NCBI GenBank assembly: GCA_902500695.1
Contig: CABVRQ010000005.1
Location: forward strand, 1 to 64,000
DNA length: 64,000 nucleotides
Reading direction: 5' to 3'
DNA from: an uncultured Nitrospira sp.
GTDB lineage: Bacteria > Nitrospirota > Nitrospiria > Nitrospirales > UBA8639
In this document: positions 17,801-26,659 of the stretch, piece after piece
Layout: each line of letters begins with the position of its first letter
How positions within the stretch are numbered: position 1 is the stretch's first letter
Position numbers and translations under genes: made by a program
The notes under the pieces: generated by a model
Databases searched by the model: none
Seen by the model: only the letters and a program-made list of their open reading frames with translations
What the model was told of the DNA's origin: nothing

Positions 17801-18820
17801 AATGGTCTCTGTCTCTCCATATCCCTTTCCTTCTCCTTTTATTCCAGGTTATGACTCCACGTTGTTCGTGGGATTTTTGGCTGATTCGATAAAGACCTGC
17901 GTTACCTTTTCCCGTATGAAAAATTACAGAGGTTGTGCCTCGCACTGTGGCGATCGTGGTTCTGGGCTCAAAGGTGAAACGTGAATTGTTCGGCGTTCGA
18001 AATTCTGTTGGACAAGTGGTCAGAATTGGTGGGTATCGCTTTCGGGTCGGGGTGTCACGGAATCTCAAGCTTAGGTGTTAGGTTTTGACCTTAACGATTC
18101 CGTGTATGCTTCGGTGGCGAAGGGGATGGAGATGTTTAATGTTGACGAGGTGGTTGAAATTGGTGTGGTTCATGACTCGGTCCAGGTGGTGCCCTGGTGG
18201 TCGTTGAGATCAGGCCGTTACTCACTAACCAGCATCGGGAAACGAAAGATTTTATCTTCACCACTCTATCCAGCCAAATTGAAGGTGCTAGATGACCTTA
18301 TGCGGGTGCCAATCGGGTCTACGCGTCAGGCAATGCAAAGATTTTGCTCATCGCGAGTTAGCTAGAAGGAGGTACCCATATTCGGACCCTTATGGGGGAT
18401 CACTATGGAAGAGCGATATGCAACAAAAAACTTGTTGCGCACCATCGGAGGCAGGCCTTTTCGAATCTTTCTATTTGAATCAATGATTCGTGCCATATGT
18501 GGAGGAGGGTTTGGCGTGATCTTGGGGTCCCGGGAGCGTAGCTGCTAAAGATCGTCCTCGGGGTTTCCGGTTTAGGTTGATGAGCAATAGCTTCTTGTTG
18601 GTCTTCTTGTAGCCATCGCGACCAACTTGCTTTTCAGTGTGACTTGTGTTCGACGCGCGATCCGGATTAACCCGGTCGAAGCTCTCCATGTCGAATAATG
18701 GCCGTTTGGGAAGGGCCTGTGTCCTGGATTATTGAAGAATGGGGACGAAACCATCCATTTTGCACTAGAATTCGGTGGTAGTGAAATATTTTCATAACAT
18801 TATCTATGGAGGTGGTGACG
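17801..18820. other. Kilobase gap with no recognisable gene
   Basis: Several open frames of 60-110 codons exist on both strands, the longest at 18075-18365 (+) and 17736-18068 (-), but none has a good ribosome site or a recognised motif. The plus frame from 18075 has some protein-like character (VDEVVEIGVVHDSVQVVPWW) and may be the remnant of a decayed gene. No RNA gene or repeat was found. Confidence 0.35.
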
Positions 18821-19228
18821 ATGCGTGTACCATCCTGGATCTCTCGGCTCACTATTGCCCTATTGTGCATGGGGCTCATGGCGGGTTGTGCTTCCTATTC
18901 AACTGGTACGGTCAATCCACATGTGGCGGAAGCATTAACGCATGCACAGGAAGCGGTAGATCATGGTGGCATGGGGCATGCCGAGGTGATTGTGACGCAT
19001 GCGGAAGCTTCCCTTCAACATGCGCAGGCCGCGAAAAACGACATGAATAATCCTCACCTTGATGCGGCGATTACCGAGTTAGGGGAGGCCATTACCCATG
19101 GCAAAGCCGGCCATGCTGATGTGGCGACCGATCATGCCAAATCTGCCACAATGCATTTAAAAGAAATTGATGGAATGATCCCTATAAAAGAAAGTAATGA
19201 AGTGACGCCCTCATCGGGGTATTATTGA
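18821..19228 (+). CDS. SmbP-like small metal-binding lipoprotein
   Basis: 135 residues from the ATG at 18821 (GGAGG upstream). The N-terminus is a lipoprotein signal with lipobox LMAGC. The mature part is helical and His-rich with a loose repeat in which A-x-x-H-A recurs every 7-14 residues (ALTHAQEAVDHGGMGHAEVI, then VTHAEASLQHAQAA, ITHGKAGHADVATDHAKSA). This matches SmbP, the periplasmic copper-binding helical protein known from Nitrosomonas. Role inferred: metal buffering in the envelope. A terminator follows. Confidence 0.8.
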   Translation: MRVPSWISRLTIALLCMGLMAGCASYSTGTVNPHVAEALTHAQEAVDHGGMGHAEVIVTHAEASLQHAQAAKNDMNNPHLDAAITELGEAITHGKAGHADVATDHAKSATMHLKEIDGMIPIKESNEVTPSSGYY

Positions 19229-19280
19229 AGGGGCTCTCTGCAGGATGTTTCTGGGAGAGGTGATGGTGGGCCGGGGAAAC

Positions 19281-19310
19281 AAGAACCCCGCCTGAATGGG
19301 CGGGGTTCTT
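19281..19310. terminator. Bidirectional intrinsic terminator
   Basis: Perfect 12-bp stem AAGAACCCCGCC / GGCGGGGTTCTT (19281-19292 and 19299-19310) with a 6-base loop. It lies between the convergent SmbP-like and FKBP genes and can serve both; the T tract is short on each side. Confidence 0.85.
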
Positions 19311-19331
19311 ATTTGTGATATTCCCGTAACT

Positions 19332-19865
19332 TTAGTGGGCAGTTTTAACGTCCAATATTTTTACGTCAAAGTAGAGTGTTTTTCCCGCTAAGGGGTGATT
19401 GAAGTCTAAGACGACCACTTGTTCTTTCACTTCCGTCACGGTCGGGGTGACCATTCGCCCCTGGCCATCTTTTCCTTGTAATTTTACTCCGACTTTTCGT
19501 GCATCAGTGGGAATTTGATCAATAGGGACTTCTTGGATGGCCTGAGGGTCGATAGTGCCATATCCCTCTTCCGGGGAAACCTTCACCTGTTTACTTTCGC
19601 CCGCCTTCATGCCATCCAGGGCAGTTTCCAGTCCAGGAATGATTTGGTGGGATCCCTGGGTAAATGTCAACGGTTCTCCGCCCACGTTGCTGTCAAGCAC
19701 CTCTTTGTTTTCCAACGTCAAGGTATACTCCATCGAGATGGATTTTCCTTCGGAAACGGTCATGGGTGAGCCTCCCTCTTGTGATTCTGCCTGTGCAGAT
19801 GCGGCCATTCCTGAGGCCACCAACAAGGAGCAACAGACAATCCGAGCCAATACATGCAGTGCCAT
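19332..19865 (-). CDS. FKBP-type peptidyl-prolyl isomerase, exported (SlyD-like)
   Basis: 177 residues from the ATG at 19865, chosen because GGAGG lies 9 bases upstream; an ATG six codons earlier is possible. A signal peptide (MALHVLARIVCCSLLVASGM, cut near ASAQA) sends it to the periplasm. The FKBP core follows the SlyD layout: LDSNVGGEPLTFTQGSHQII, PGLETALDGMKAGESKQV, PEEGYG, an insert-in-flap segment, then VVLDFNHPLAGKTLYFDV. It catalyses proline isomerisation and acts as a chaperone. Unlike cytosolic SlyD it lacks a His-rich metal tail. Confidence 0.93.
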   Translation of the reverse strand: MALHVLARIVCCSLLVASGMAASAQAESQEGGSPMTVSEGKSISMEYTLTLENKEVLDSNVGGEPLTFTQGSHQIIPGLETALDGMKAGESKQVKVSPEEGYGTIDPQAIQEVPIDQIPTDARKVGVKLQGKDGQGRMVTPTVTEVKEQVVVLDFNHPLAGKTLYFDVKILDVKTAH

Positions 19866-20273
19866 GAGACTGATCCTCCGCAAAAATTATTGCTGATATA
19901 ACAGTTGGCTGGAAATGGGGGCGGTTTAGAACGGGATGGGGAACAACCGTTTGCTTCCAGACTGTTGGTGAACGAATGCAATAATCTATCAGAAATTTTT
20001 TTTCTTGGCTATGTGATCAGGGAATATTCTGCTGCTAGGGGAAAAAGATGGCTGAGATTCATGAAAACCTCTAAAGTTGTGAACTGAGGAAGACCAGAGA
20101 GTCGGATGGTTCGGGGGAGCCTCCTAGCCTGGCTCTCCTCCTTCGACTATTCCTGGCCTGGGAACCTCGCTATACTAGGCCGAACAGTGTTTTGTCGTGA
20201 TCTTTCGTTTGCGAGTAGGATGTTTAGTTCCCTTTAAGATTTCTCTCTTGGACCGGAGGAGGAAAGGCCCAAA
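19866..20273. other. Intergenic region between divergent FKBP and molybdoenzyme genes
   Basis: Promoters for both divergent genes must lie here but I see no unambiguous -35/-10 pair. A purine-rich GGAGGAGGAAAGG site stands just before the ATG at 20274. No gene or repeat found. Confidence 0.35.
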
Positions 20274-20918
20274 ATGGAACCCAACGAACGGATGGTGAAA
20301 GCGAAACAACAGGTCTCCCAACATCGGCGGGAGTTCTCCTGTCGGGAGGTGGATGAACCTCAGGATGACCGTGTTCCGCCCGGGCAACATGTGGTGAATA
20401 ATTTTCCAGTCCTTGATTTAGGCTGTAAGCCGGAGATCGTGTTGGCGGAATGGGCCTTAAGTATTGATGGATGCGTGGCCAATCCGTTGACCTGGGATTG
20501 GGAGGCATTTCAACGACAACCCCAGGTGCAGCTGACCGCTGACTTTCACTGTGTGACGTCCTGGAGCATGCTGGATAATGAGTGGGGTGGTGTGAAATTT
20601 CAACATCTGTTGGATTTGGTTCGTCCCTTGCCGGAGGCGAAGTACGTGTTATTCGAAGCCTTTGATGAATATACGACCAATGTTTCTCTTAAGGTCTGCA
20701 ATGATGATGATGTGCTTTTGGCCACCCATTGGAGCGGGAGGCCATTGACCAGAGATCATGGTGGTCCGGTACGGGTGATTATTCCCAAACGTTACGGATG
20801 GAAAGGGGCAAAGTGGGTCAAAAAAATTACCTTTTCCGAGTGTGACCAAAAGGGGTTTTGGGAAGTGCGGGGGTATTCCAATACCGCGCTTCCATGGGAC
20901 AACGATCGTTATGGTTGA
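20274..20918 (+). CDS. Sulfite-oxidase-like molybdopterin-binding protein, cytosolic
   Basis: 214 residues with the Oxidored_molyb fold shared by sulfite oxidase and MsrP. The molybdenum-ligand Cys is Cys93 (TADFHCVTSWS); GGPVRVIIPKRYGWKGAKWV and a C-terminal EVRGYSNTALPWDNDRYG fit the family. There is no signal peptide and no dimerisation domain, so this is a minimal single-domain enzyme, shorter than true sulfite oxidases. Substrate unknown. A second, exported member is encoded at 48057. The ATG is preceded by GGAGGAGG. Confidence 0.88.
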   Translation: MEPNERMVKAKQQVSQHRREFSCREVDEPQDDRVPPGQHVVNNFPVLDLGCKPEIVLAEWALSIDGCVANPLTWDWEAFQRQPQVQLTADFHCVTSWSMLDNEWGGVKFQHLLDLVRPLPEAKYVLFEAFDEYTTNVSLKVCNDDDVLLATHWSGRPLTRDHGGPVRVIIPKRYGWKGAKWVKKITFSECDQKGFWEVRGYSNTALPWDNDRYG

Positions 20919-20989
20919 GCGTGAGGTTCGGCTTCCTGTAATCAAGCGTTTTCCTTTCTTTTCTGTGCATTCTCCCTGTAGTTATTCCG

Positions 20990-22096
20990 GTGCGTGATCC
21001 TTTTTGTATTACCAAAGTTGAAGCGTGGCCAATCGCCTTGCCGCTCCTGGCCCCGTTTGTCGTGGCATCAGGAGCCATGACGGTGGCTCACAATGTATTT
21101 GTCCGTGTCACGCTTCGCAACGGGGCGTACGGTTTTGGGGAAATGGCACCGTTTCCTGATATTTCAGGTGAGGATCAGGCGAGTTGCTTGCGAGTCTTTC
21201 CTCTTGCAGCCAAGGCATGTCTGGGACAATCTGCCACTCATTTCAGGAAAATAGCACAGCAGCTTCGTGAGGTGGCCACCCAGACTCCTGCTGTTCGATG
21301 TGGTCTTGAAACGGCCCTCCTTGATGCGTGGTGTCGTGGCATGGGTATTCCATTGTGGGGACTGTGGGGAGGGGCGGATGTGCGACGACAGCAAACCGAT
21401 GTCACGTTGCCTATTGGACTACTCGACCAGGTTGTTGACACCGCCCGAGCATGGTATGCGAGGGGATTCCGGATATTTAAAATGAAAGTCGGTTTGGAGG
21501 TGGATGAGGATATCCGGCGAATTGAGGCCGTGTGTGCCGCATGTCCCGATACGAAGCTTGTGCTTGATGCCAATCAAGGTTTTTCATTGGAGCAGGCAAG
21601 TGAGTGCATAAGAGCAATAGAGCGATTGCATCTACCTGTGATGTTATTCGAACAACCGGTCGCCCGGGAGGATGTTGAGGGATTTGTGGCCTTGCGACGG
21701 ACAGGAACGATTCCTCTTGCCGCTGATGAATCGGTTCGATCCGTCGAGGATGCCCGACGATTGATTGAACAAAATGCAGTGGATGTGTTGAATCTCAAAA
21801 TTACGAAGTGCGGGGTGGTGGAGTCCATGGATATTGCCGGGTTGGCCCGCGCCTCAGGACTCAGGCTTATGATTGGTGGCATGGTAGAAAGTCGTGTGGC
21901 GATGGGCTGTTCCTGGAGTCTGGTGTTGGGATTGGGAGGATTTGAATTTTTAGATCTTGATATGCCGCTCCTGTTGTCAGATGATCCGGTTCAAGGCGGG
22001 TATGCGTATAAGGGATCGGTCTTGGAGCCATGGGAAGAGTCCGGGCTTGGGATGGAGATGAGGGAAGAGCCCTCATCGGTGATCGTTCTTGAATAG
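20990..22096 (+). CDS. Enolase-superfamily enzyme, dipeptide epimerase or muconate cycloisomerase-like
   Basis: 368 residues from a GTG start. The N-terminal capping domain covers about 1-125, then the barrel. Catalytic features: FKMKVG (Lys of a KxK), LVLDANQGFS (Asp metal ligand), LFEQPV (Glu), AADESV (Asp-Glu), and LNLKITKCG (second Lys). This matches the mandelate racemase/muconate lactonising subgroup that includes L-Ala-D/L-Glu epimerase (YcjG) used in murein peptide recycling. Which reaction is performed cannot be fixed from sequence. It follows the molybdoenzyme gene by 71 bases. Confidence 0.88.
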   Translation: MRDPFCITKVEAWPIALPLLAPFVVASGAMTVAHNVFVRVTLRNGAYGFGEMAPFPDISGEDQASCLRVFPLAAKACLGQSATHFRKIAQQLREVATQTPAVRCGLETALLDAWCRGMGIPLWGLWGGADVRRQQTDVTLPIGLLDQVVDTARAWYARGFRIFKMKVGLEVDEDIRRIEAVCAACPDTKLVLDANQGFSLEQASECIRAIERLHLPVMLFEQPVAREDVEGFVALRRTGTIPLAADESVRSVEDARRLIEQNAVDVLNLKITKCGVVESMDIAGLARASGLRLMIGGMVESRVAMGCSWSLVLGLGGFEFLDLDMPLLLSDDPVQGGYAYKGSVLEPWEESGLGMEMREEPSSVIVLE

Positions 22097-22109
22097 GGGG
22101 AGGGTTGAG

Positions 22110-22278
22110 CTAGGAGCCTGTCGGACTTAGGATGAATCGGCTGCAAAAGTGTCTAAGCGGTCCATATTTCGCCGCTTTCTTGGACCATAGTCCCACTATG
22201 GGCCAGCGAAATCGTCAAAATCTGGCCTCGCTCAGCCGCTTTTTCGCTCTCGATCCCCTAAGTCCGACAGGCTCCTAG
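22110..22278. repeat. Palindromic intergenic element, family B, with perfect 21-bp inverted ends
   Basis: A 169-bp element bounded by a perfect 21-bp inverted repeat (CTAGGAGCCTGTCGGACTTAG at 22110-22130, mirrored at 22258-22278). Further inside are mirrored blocks (AATCGGCTGCAAAAG against CAGCCGCTTTTTCG; GGTCCATATTTCGC against GCGAAATCGTC) and a central hairpin CCATAGTCCCACTATGGG. The whole folds as one long cruciform. The layout parallels family A (238-420, 3192-3313) but the sequence differs. No transposase is encoded, so it is MITE-like. Confidence 0.8.
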
Positions 22279-22553
22279 AATGCCAGCAGCATTTTCATTC
22301 CTTGGTTGTGCACAGAAATCTCCATCGCACGGGCGGCGGTCCAATTGTTAAACGCTTTTTTTTGATTAGATGAGGACCAGTCTTTCTTGCCGCAAGTCTC
22401 AAGACACGTTTGGCAATCCCTTTTCACATGGGCAGGTGTCGTAATGATGGAATTTCCGGATTCAAGAGTGGGTTGCTTGCCAGAATTCTCATTTACTGGG
22501 TAGGATTATTTAATGTTCGGATTAGAGATGTTGCTTAAACAGGATGGTGAATA
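22279..22553. other. Gap upstream of M16 genes, with a possible gene fragment
   Basis: On the minus strand 22275-22500 stays open and reads like protein with three Cys (CQTCLETCGKKDW then FNNWTAARAMEISVH), but no ATG or ribosome site starts it, and its stop codon lies in the end of the adjacent repeat. It may be a remnant of a small Cys-rich protein. AGGA precedes the next ATG at 22554. Confidence 0.3.
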
Positions 22554-24113
22554 ATGGGAATCGGTAAACGAATGATGGGATGGAGCAAGACCCTCGGACT
22601 TGTGGGGCTGGTGTGGTTCGTCAGCGGAGGGATAGTGTTTGGTCAGGATCTGGCCTCCTTTGAGCAACGTGTGACCCGGCATACGTTAAAGAACGGGTGG
22701 ACCTTCATTATTGTGGAACGTCCAGTGGCCCCTGTCTTTGCCTTCATGACGCGAGTCAATGTGGGATCGGCTCAGGAAATCATGGGGCAAACGGGACTGG
22801 CGCATATGTTTGAACATATGGCGTTTAAAGGAACACCTCACATTGGAACGACCGATTACGATGCAGAAAAGGTTGCGCTAGAGGCATTGGAAGAGGCTTA
22901 CCAGGCCTATCAACAGGAAAAGTTTGCTTCCGTCTCTGATCCGGAGACGGTGGATCGCCTGTATACCGTTTTTAAAGAACGACAACAAGAGGCTTCTGCC
23001 TATGTGGTGAAAAATGAGTTTGGTGATATTATTGAACGGGAAGGTGGGGTAGCCTTAAACGCGTTCACCGGCGCTGATGTGACCGGGTATTTTTATGCCC
23101 TTCCGGCCAATAAAGTCGAATTGTTTGCCTATCTGGAGTCTGAGCGGTTTCTGCACCCGGTCTTTCGGGAATTTTATGAGGAACGGGACGTGGTCATGGA
23201 AGAGCGTCGAATGCGGACGGAAAGCCAACCCTTCGGCCGGTTGCTCGAACAATTTGTCGCGACGGCCTATATGGCTCATCCATATCATCATCCGGTGATT
23301 GGCTTTGCCAGCGATATCCAATCCTACACGATGACCGATGCGAAGAAGTTTTATGATGCGCAGTATGTTCCTACCAATTTGGTGACGGCGATCGTCGGGG
23401 ATGTGAAAGCGGAGACGGTTATTCCGATTCTCGAAAAATATTTTAATCGAATCCCCTCTGCACCCTCGCCCCCACCGCTTCGAATCGTTGAGCCTCCCTC
23501 CATCGCAGAAAAAATTGTAAAGCTGCAGGATCCTTCCCAACCGTTATATATCGAGGGTTATCATAAGCCCCCTGTGACTCATGCCGATCAACCGGTGTAC
23601 GATGCGATCGACGATATTTTGACGAACGGGCGGACGTCCCGGTTGTATCGATCGCTGATACGGGACAAACGCATCGCGGTATCGGTCGGAGCCTATGGGG
23701 AATATCCTGGTGACAAGTATCCGCATGTGTGGATGGCCTATGCTGTTCCCGGCCGGGGCGTGACGAATCAGACGGTGCAACAGGCCTTACGAGAAGAATT
23801 TGACCGGCTTAAAACACAGGACGTCTCCGATGAGGAGTTGGCTCGATTTCGCACCAGGGCGAAAGCCGGGCTTGTCAGGGCCTTGAATAATAACCTGGGC
23901 ATGGCGATGTACCTGACTGATTATCAGATGTTGTTTGGAGATTGGCGCGAGTTATTCCGGTCCATTGATCGGTTGGATCAGGTGACCAAGGCCGAAATTC
24001 GTCGGGTCGCCAACACGATGTTTCAATCGACGAACCGAATCGTGGGCATGATTGAAACGGTGCCTCCTGCCGGTAGTCCTCAACCAGTCACTTCCGGGGA
24101 GGGTCAATCATGA
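22554..24113 (+). CDS. M16 family zinc metallopeptidase, catalytic subunit
   Basis: 519 residues with a signal peptide (hydrophobic residues 13-29, cut near VFGQ). The inverted zinc motif HxxEH is at 84-88 (HMFEHMAFKGT), and a downstream Glu in KVELFAYLESERF gives the third ligand. The body shows two M16 domains; the later FEREE-like segment and Arg/Tyr region seen in partner subunits follow at about 300-500. Such proteins cut peptides in the periplasm. It overlaps the next gene by 4 bases (ATGA), so the pair is translationally coupled and expected to form a heterodimer. Confidence 0.94.
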   Translation: MGIGKRMMGWSKTLGLVGLVWFVSGGIVFGQDLASFEQRVTRHTLKNGWTFIIVERPVAPVFAFMTRVNVGSAQEIMGQTGLAHMFEHMAFKGTPHIGTTDYDAEKVALEALEEAYQAYQQEKFASVSDPETVDRLYTVFKERQQEASAYVVKNEFGDIIEREGGVALNAFTGADVTGYFYALPANKVELFAYLESERFLHPVFREFYEERDVVMEERRMRTESQPFGRLLEQFVATAYMAHPYHHPVIGFASDIQSYTMTDAKKFYDAQYVPTNLVTAIVGDVKAETVIPILEKYFNRIPSAPSPPPLRIVEPPSIAEKIVKLQDPSQPLYIEGYHKPPVTHADQPVYDAIDDILTNGRTSRLYRSLIRDKRIAVSVGAYGEYPGDKYPHVWMAYAVPGRGVTNQTVQQALREEFDRLKTQDVSDEELARFRTRAKAGLVRALNNNLGMAMYLTDYQMLFGDWRELFRSIDRLDQVTKAEIRRVANTMFQSTNRIVGMIETVPPAGSPQPVTSGEGQS

Positions 24114-25597
24114 ATCGCATCATGTCTCATCAGCCTGCGATGTGTGGAGGAGCCCGATGGTCAATCCTGAGAATGGGATTGGTCGTCTTCGTCATGGTTT
24201 GTGTACCAGTTTGGGTGCAGGCGCAAGTGACTAAAGTCGAGGAGTTGCATTTTCCACCCTTGCCGGAACTGGTCATTCCTGAACCTGAACGCGTGGTTCT
24301 GGATAATGGACTGGTGGTCTTGTTGATGGAAGACCATGAGTTACCGTTGGTGGGTGTATCAGCCATGATCAAAACGGGTTCCCGATTGGATGCTCAGGAA
24401 ACGATTGGGTTGGCTTCCTTAACGGGAACCGTGCTTCGCACAGGCGGGACAAAAGGTCTGAGTGGAGATGCGCTGGATGAGTATTTGGAGGGGAAGGCTG
24501 CCGCGATTGAAACACATATTGGGGACTCGTCAGGAACCGCATCGATGGGTTCTCTCGCTGAAGATTTTCCGGATGTGTTGAAAATATTCGGGGATGTGTT
24601 GCGGTTTCCGGTGTTTGACCCTGAGAAGTTAAAGATTGCTCAAAATCAGGTGATGGCGGGGATTTCGCGTCAAAACGATGATCCCGATGAGATTACGTCA
24701 CGAGAGTTTAAGAAGTTAATTTATGGGAAAGAATCACCCTATACATGGGAGCCGACTTACGCCTCCGTGGGATCTATCACGCGAGAGGATGTGATCCGGT
24801 GGCATGCGACATACTTTCATCCTAATCGCATCATTGTAGGTGTGAGTGGCGATTTTGAGCGAGAAAAGACGCTGGCGCTCATTCAATCGATTTTTGGTGA
24901 CTGGCCCAAAGGTCCGGAGGTACCGGATGCTCCCGTCGGCATTCAGGCAAAGATTCCGGCTGGTGTGTTTTATGTTGAAAAAAACGATATGACCCAAGCA
25001 AAAATTGCTATGGGACATTTGGGAATTCGTCGGGACGATCCCGATTATTATCCATTGGTGATCGTCAATCAAATTCTTTCGGGGTCATTTGGTGCCCGAT
25101 TATTTTATAACATCCGGTCCAAGCAAGGGCTGGCCTATGATGTGCACGGTGGCGTTGGCTTGCAATGGGACTATCCAGGCATGGCCATGCTCTCGATGTC
25201 GACTAAAACGGAAACGACGGGGAAGGGAATTGATGCGTTAATTGCTGAAGCTCGGAATATGGTCGCTGAGCCTCCTACGGATGAAGAAGTAACGAGCGCG
25301 AAGGCCAGCATTTTAAATTCCTTTGTCTTTTCCGTGGATTCTCCCACGAAAGTACTTGGTAAATACCTCACATACGAATATTATGGCTATCCCTCGTCCT
25401 GGCTGAGAGAATTTCGCCAGGGCATTGACAAGGTCACCACGGCTGAAATCCGAATGGCTGCACAAAAACATTTGCGACCGAAGGAGTTTGCGATTCTGGT
25501 GGTGGGCCCCCGTGCAGGCACCAAACCGGCATTGGCTCGCTACGAGAAAATTCAGGAATTGGACATCGGCATTCCAGAGCCTTCTGCCGGAATGTAG
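24110..25597 (+). CDS. M16 family protein, non-catalytic partner subunit
   Basis: 495 residues with an N-terminal export signal (WSILRMGLVVFVMVCVPVWV, cut after VQAQ). The fold is M16 (VVLDNGLVVLLMEDHELPLV, then VSAMIKTGSRLD, and NQILSGSFGARLFYNIRSKQ), but where HxxEH should be it reads GLASLTGTVLRTGGT, so zinc binding is lost. The segment SRLFYNIRxxxGLAY-like is the substrate-binding Arg/Tyr region that inactive subunits contribute. It pairs with the preceding catalytic subunit, as in other bacterial M16 heterodimers. Confidence 0.92.
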   Translation: MNRIMSHQPAMCGGARWSILRMGLVVFVMVCVPVWVQAQVTKVEELHFPPLPELVIPEPERVVLDNGLVVLLMEDHELPLVGVSAMIKTGSRLDAQETIGLASLTGTVLRTGGTKGLSGDALDEYLEGKAAAIETHIGDSSGTASMGSLAEDFPDVLKIFGDVLRFPVFDPEKLKIAQNQVMAGISRQNDDPDEITSREFKKLIYGKESPYTWEPTYASVGSITREDVIRWHATYFHPNRIIVGVSGDFEREKTLALIQSIFGDWPKGPEVPDAPVGIQAKIPAGVFYVEKNDMTQAKIAMGHLGIRRDDPDYYPLVIVNQILSGSFGARLFYNIRSKQGLAYDVHGGVGLQWDYPGMAMLSMSTKTETTGKGIDALIAEARNMVAEPPTDEEVTSAKASILNSFVFSVDSPTKVLGKYLTYEYYGYPSSWLREFRQGIDKVTTAEIRMAAQKHLRPKEFAILVVGPRAGTKPALARYEKIQELDIGIPEPSAGM

Positions 25598-25667
25598 ATG
25601 GTCCGCTGCATGTAGCAGGAGCTGGATGCCTCTTTGTGCTCTATGCTGAATTCAGAGAGGTTGTGAC

Positions 25668-26585
25668 ATGCTAATATTGTGGTGGGCCATCAGAGTGCGC
25701 ACGGGCGTATTCTGTGCACTGTTCCTGAGTATTCTGGTCTCAGGTTGCCAGACCAATCCCTATACGAATCGCTCTCAATTGCTACTGATGCCGTCAGGGC
25801 AGATGAGTCAAATGGGGGCTGCCCAGTATAGTGACGTTTTGCAGGACCCAAAGGTCATCATATCCAAAGATCCCAAAGAAATTGAGCCGGTTAAGCGGGT
25901 CGCAGCTCGTATTATTGAGGCGGCCAAGCGTTCTAAATACGCGGATGTGGCGAAAGGATTTGATTGGGAAGTGACCGTCATTAAAGATGACAATACGAAG
26001 AATGCCTGGGCTCTGCCTGGAGGCAAAATTGCGGTCTATACCGGAATTTTCCCCATGGCCAAAAATGAGGCAGGATTGGCGGCCATTATGGGGCATGAAG
26101 TGGTTCATGCATTGGCGGAACATGGAGGTGAACGGATGAGCCAGGGACTGGTGGCTCAATTTGGAATGACCGCAGCGGCGATTGTGCTTTCGACCCAAGG
26201 TCAAAATCCGGCATTAAACGCGTTAGCTATGCAGGCGATGGGGCTTGGGGTGCAGACAGGAGTTCTGCTACCGTTTAGCCGAAAACACGAATCAGAAGCC
26301 GATTATATCGGCATCTTGCTTGCCGGCGATGGGGGGTACGATCCACGGGAAGCGATTCATATTTGGGAACGGATGGCAGCGACTTCTGATGGCGCTCCAC
26401 CGGAATTTTTATCCACCCATCCAGCGCATGAAACCCGGATTGCCGATCTCACGAAATGGATGCCTGAGGCCATGGTTCTGTATGAAAATGCTTCGAAGGC
26501 ACCTGTGTTCAATCTGCCCTTCATTAAACCTTCTCCTGCTCAACGTACTTCACAAGAACCGAACGGGGCTCGTTTCCGTCAATAG
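25668..26585 (+). CDS. M48 family metallopeptidase, lipoprotein
   Basis: 305 residues with lipobox LVSGC (Cys27). The zinc motif HEVVH is at 143-147 and the third ligand in ESEADYIG about 60 residues later. The layout resembles LoiP/YcaL/BepA-type periplasmic proteases that degrade misfolded outer-membrane proteins. There is no TPR domain, so it is nearer to LoiP. It follows the M16 pair by 70 bases, in a run of envelope-directed proteases. Confidence 0.93.
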   Translation: MLILWWAIRVRTGVFCALFLSILVSGCQTNPYTNRSQLLLMPSGQMSQMGAAQYSDVLQDPKVIISKDPKEIEPVKRVAARIIEAAKRSKYADVAKGFDWEVTVIKDDNTKNAWALPGGKIAVYTGIFPMAKNEAGLAAIMGHEVVHALAEHGGERMSQGLVAQFGMTAAAIVLSTQGQNPALNALAMQAMGLGVQTGVLLPFSRKHESEADYIGILLAGDGGYDPREAIHIWERMAATSDGAPPEFLSTHPAHETRIADLTKWMPEAMVLYENASKAPVFNLPFIKPSPAQRTSQEPNGARFRQ

Positions 26586-26659
26586 AGATTGTGAAAAGTG
26601 CCCAAATTGGTCTTCAAGTCTCTCTGTCTTTTCCTGAGAAGCCGGTAAATAGTAATTCA

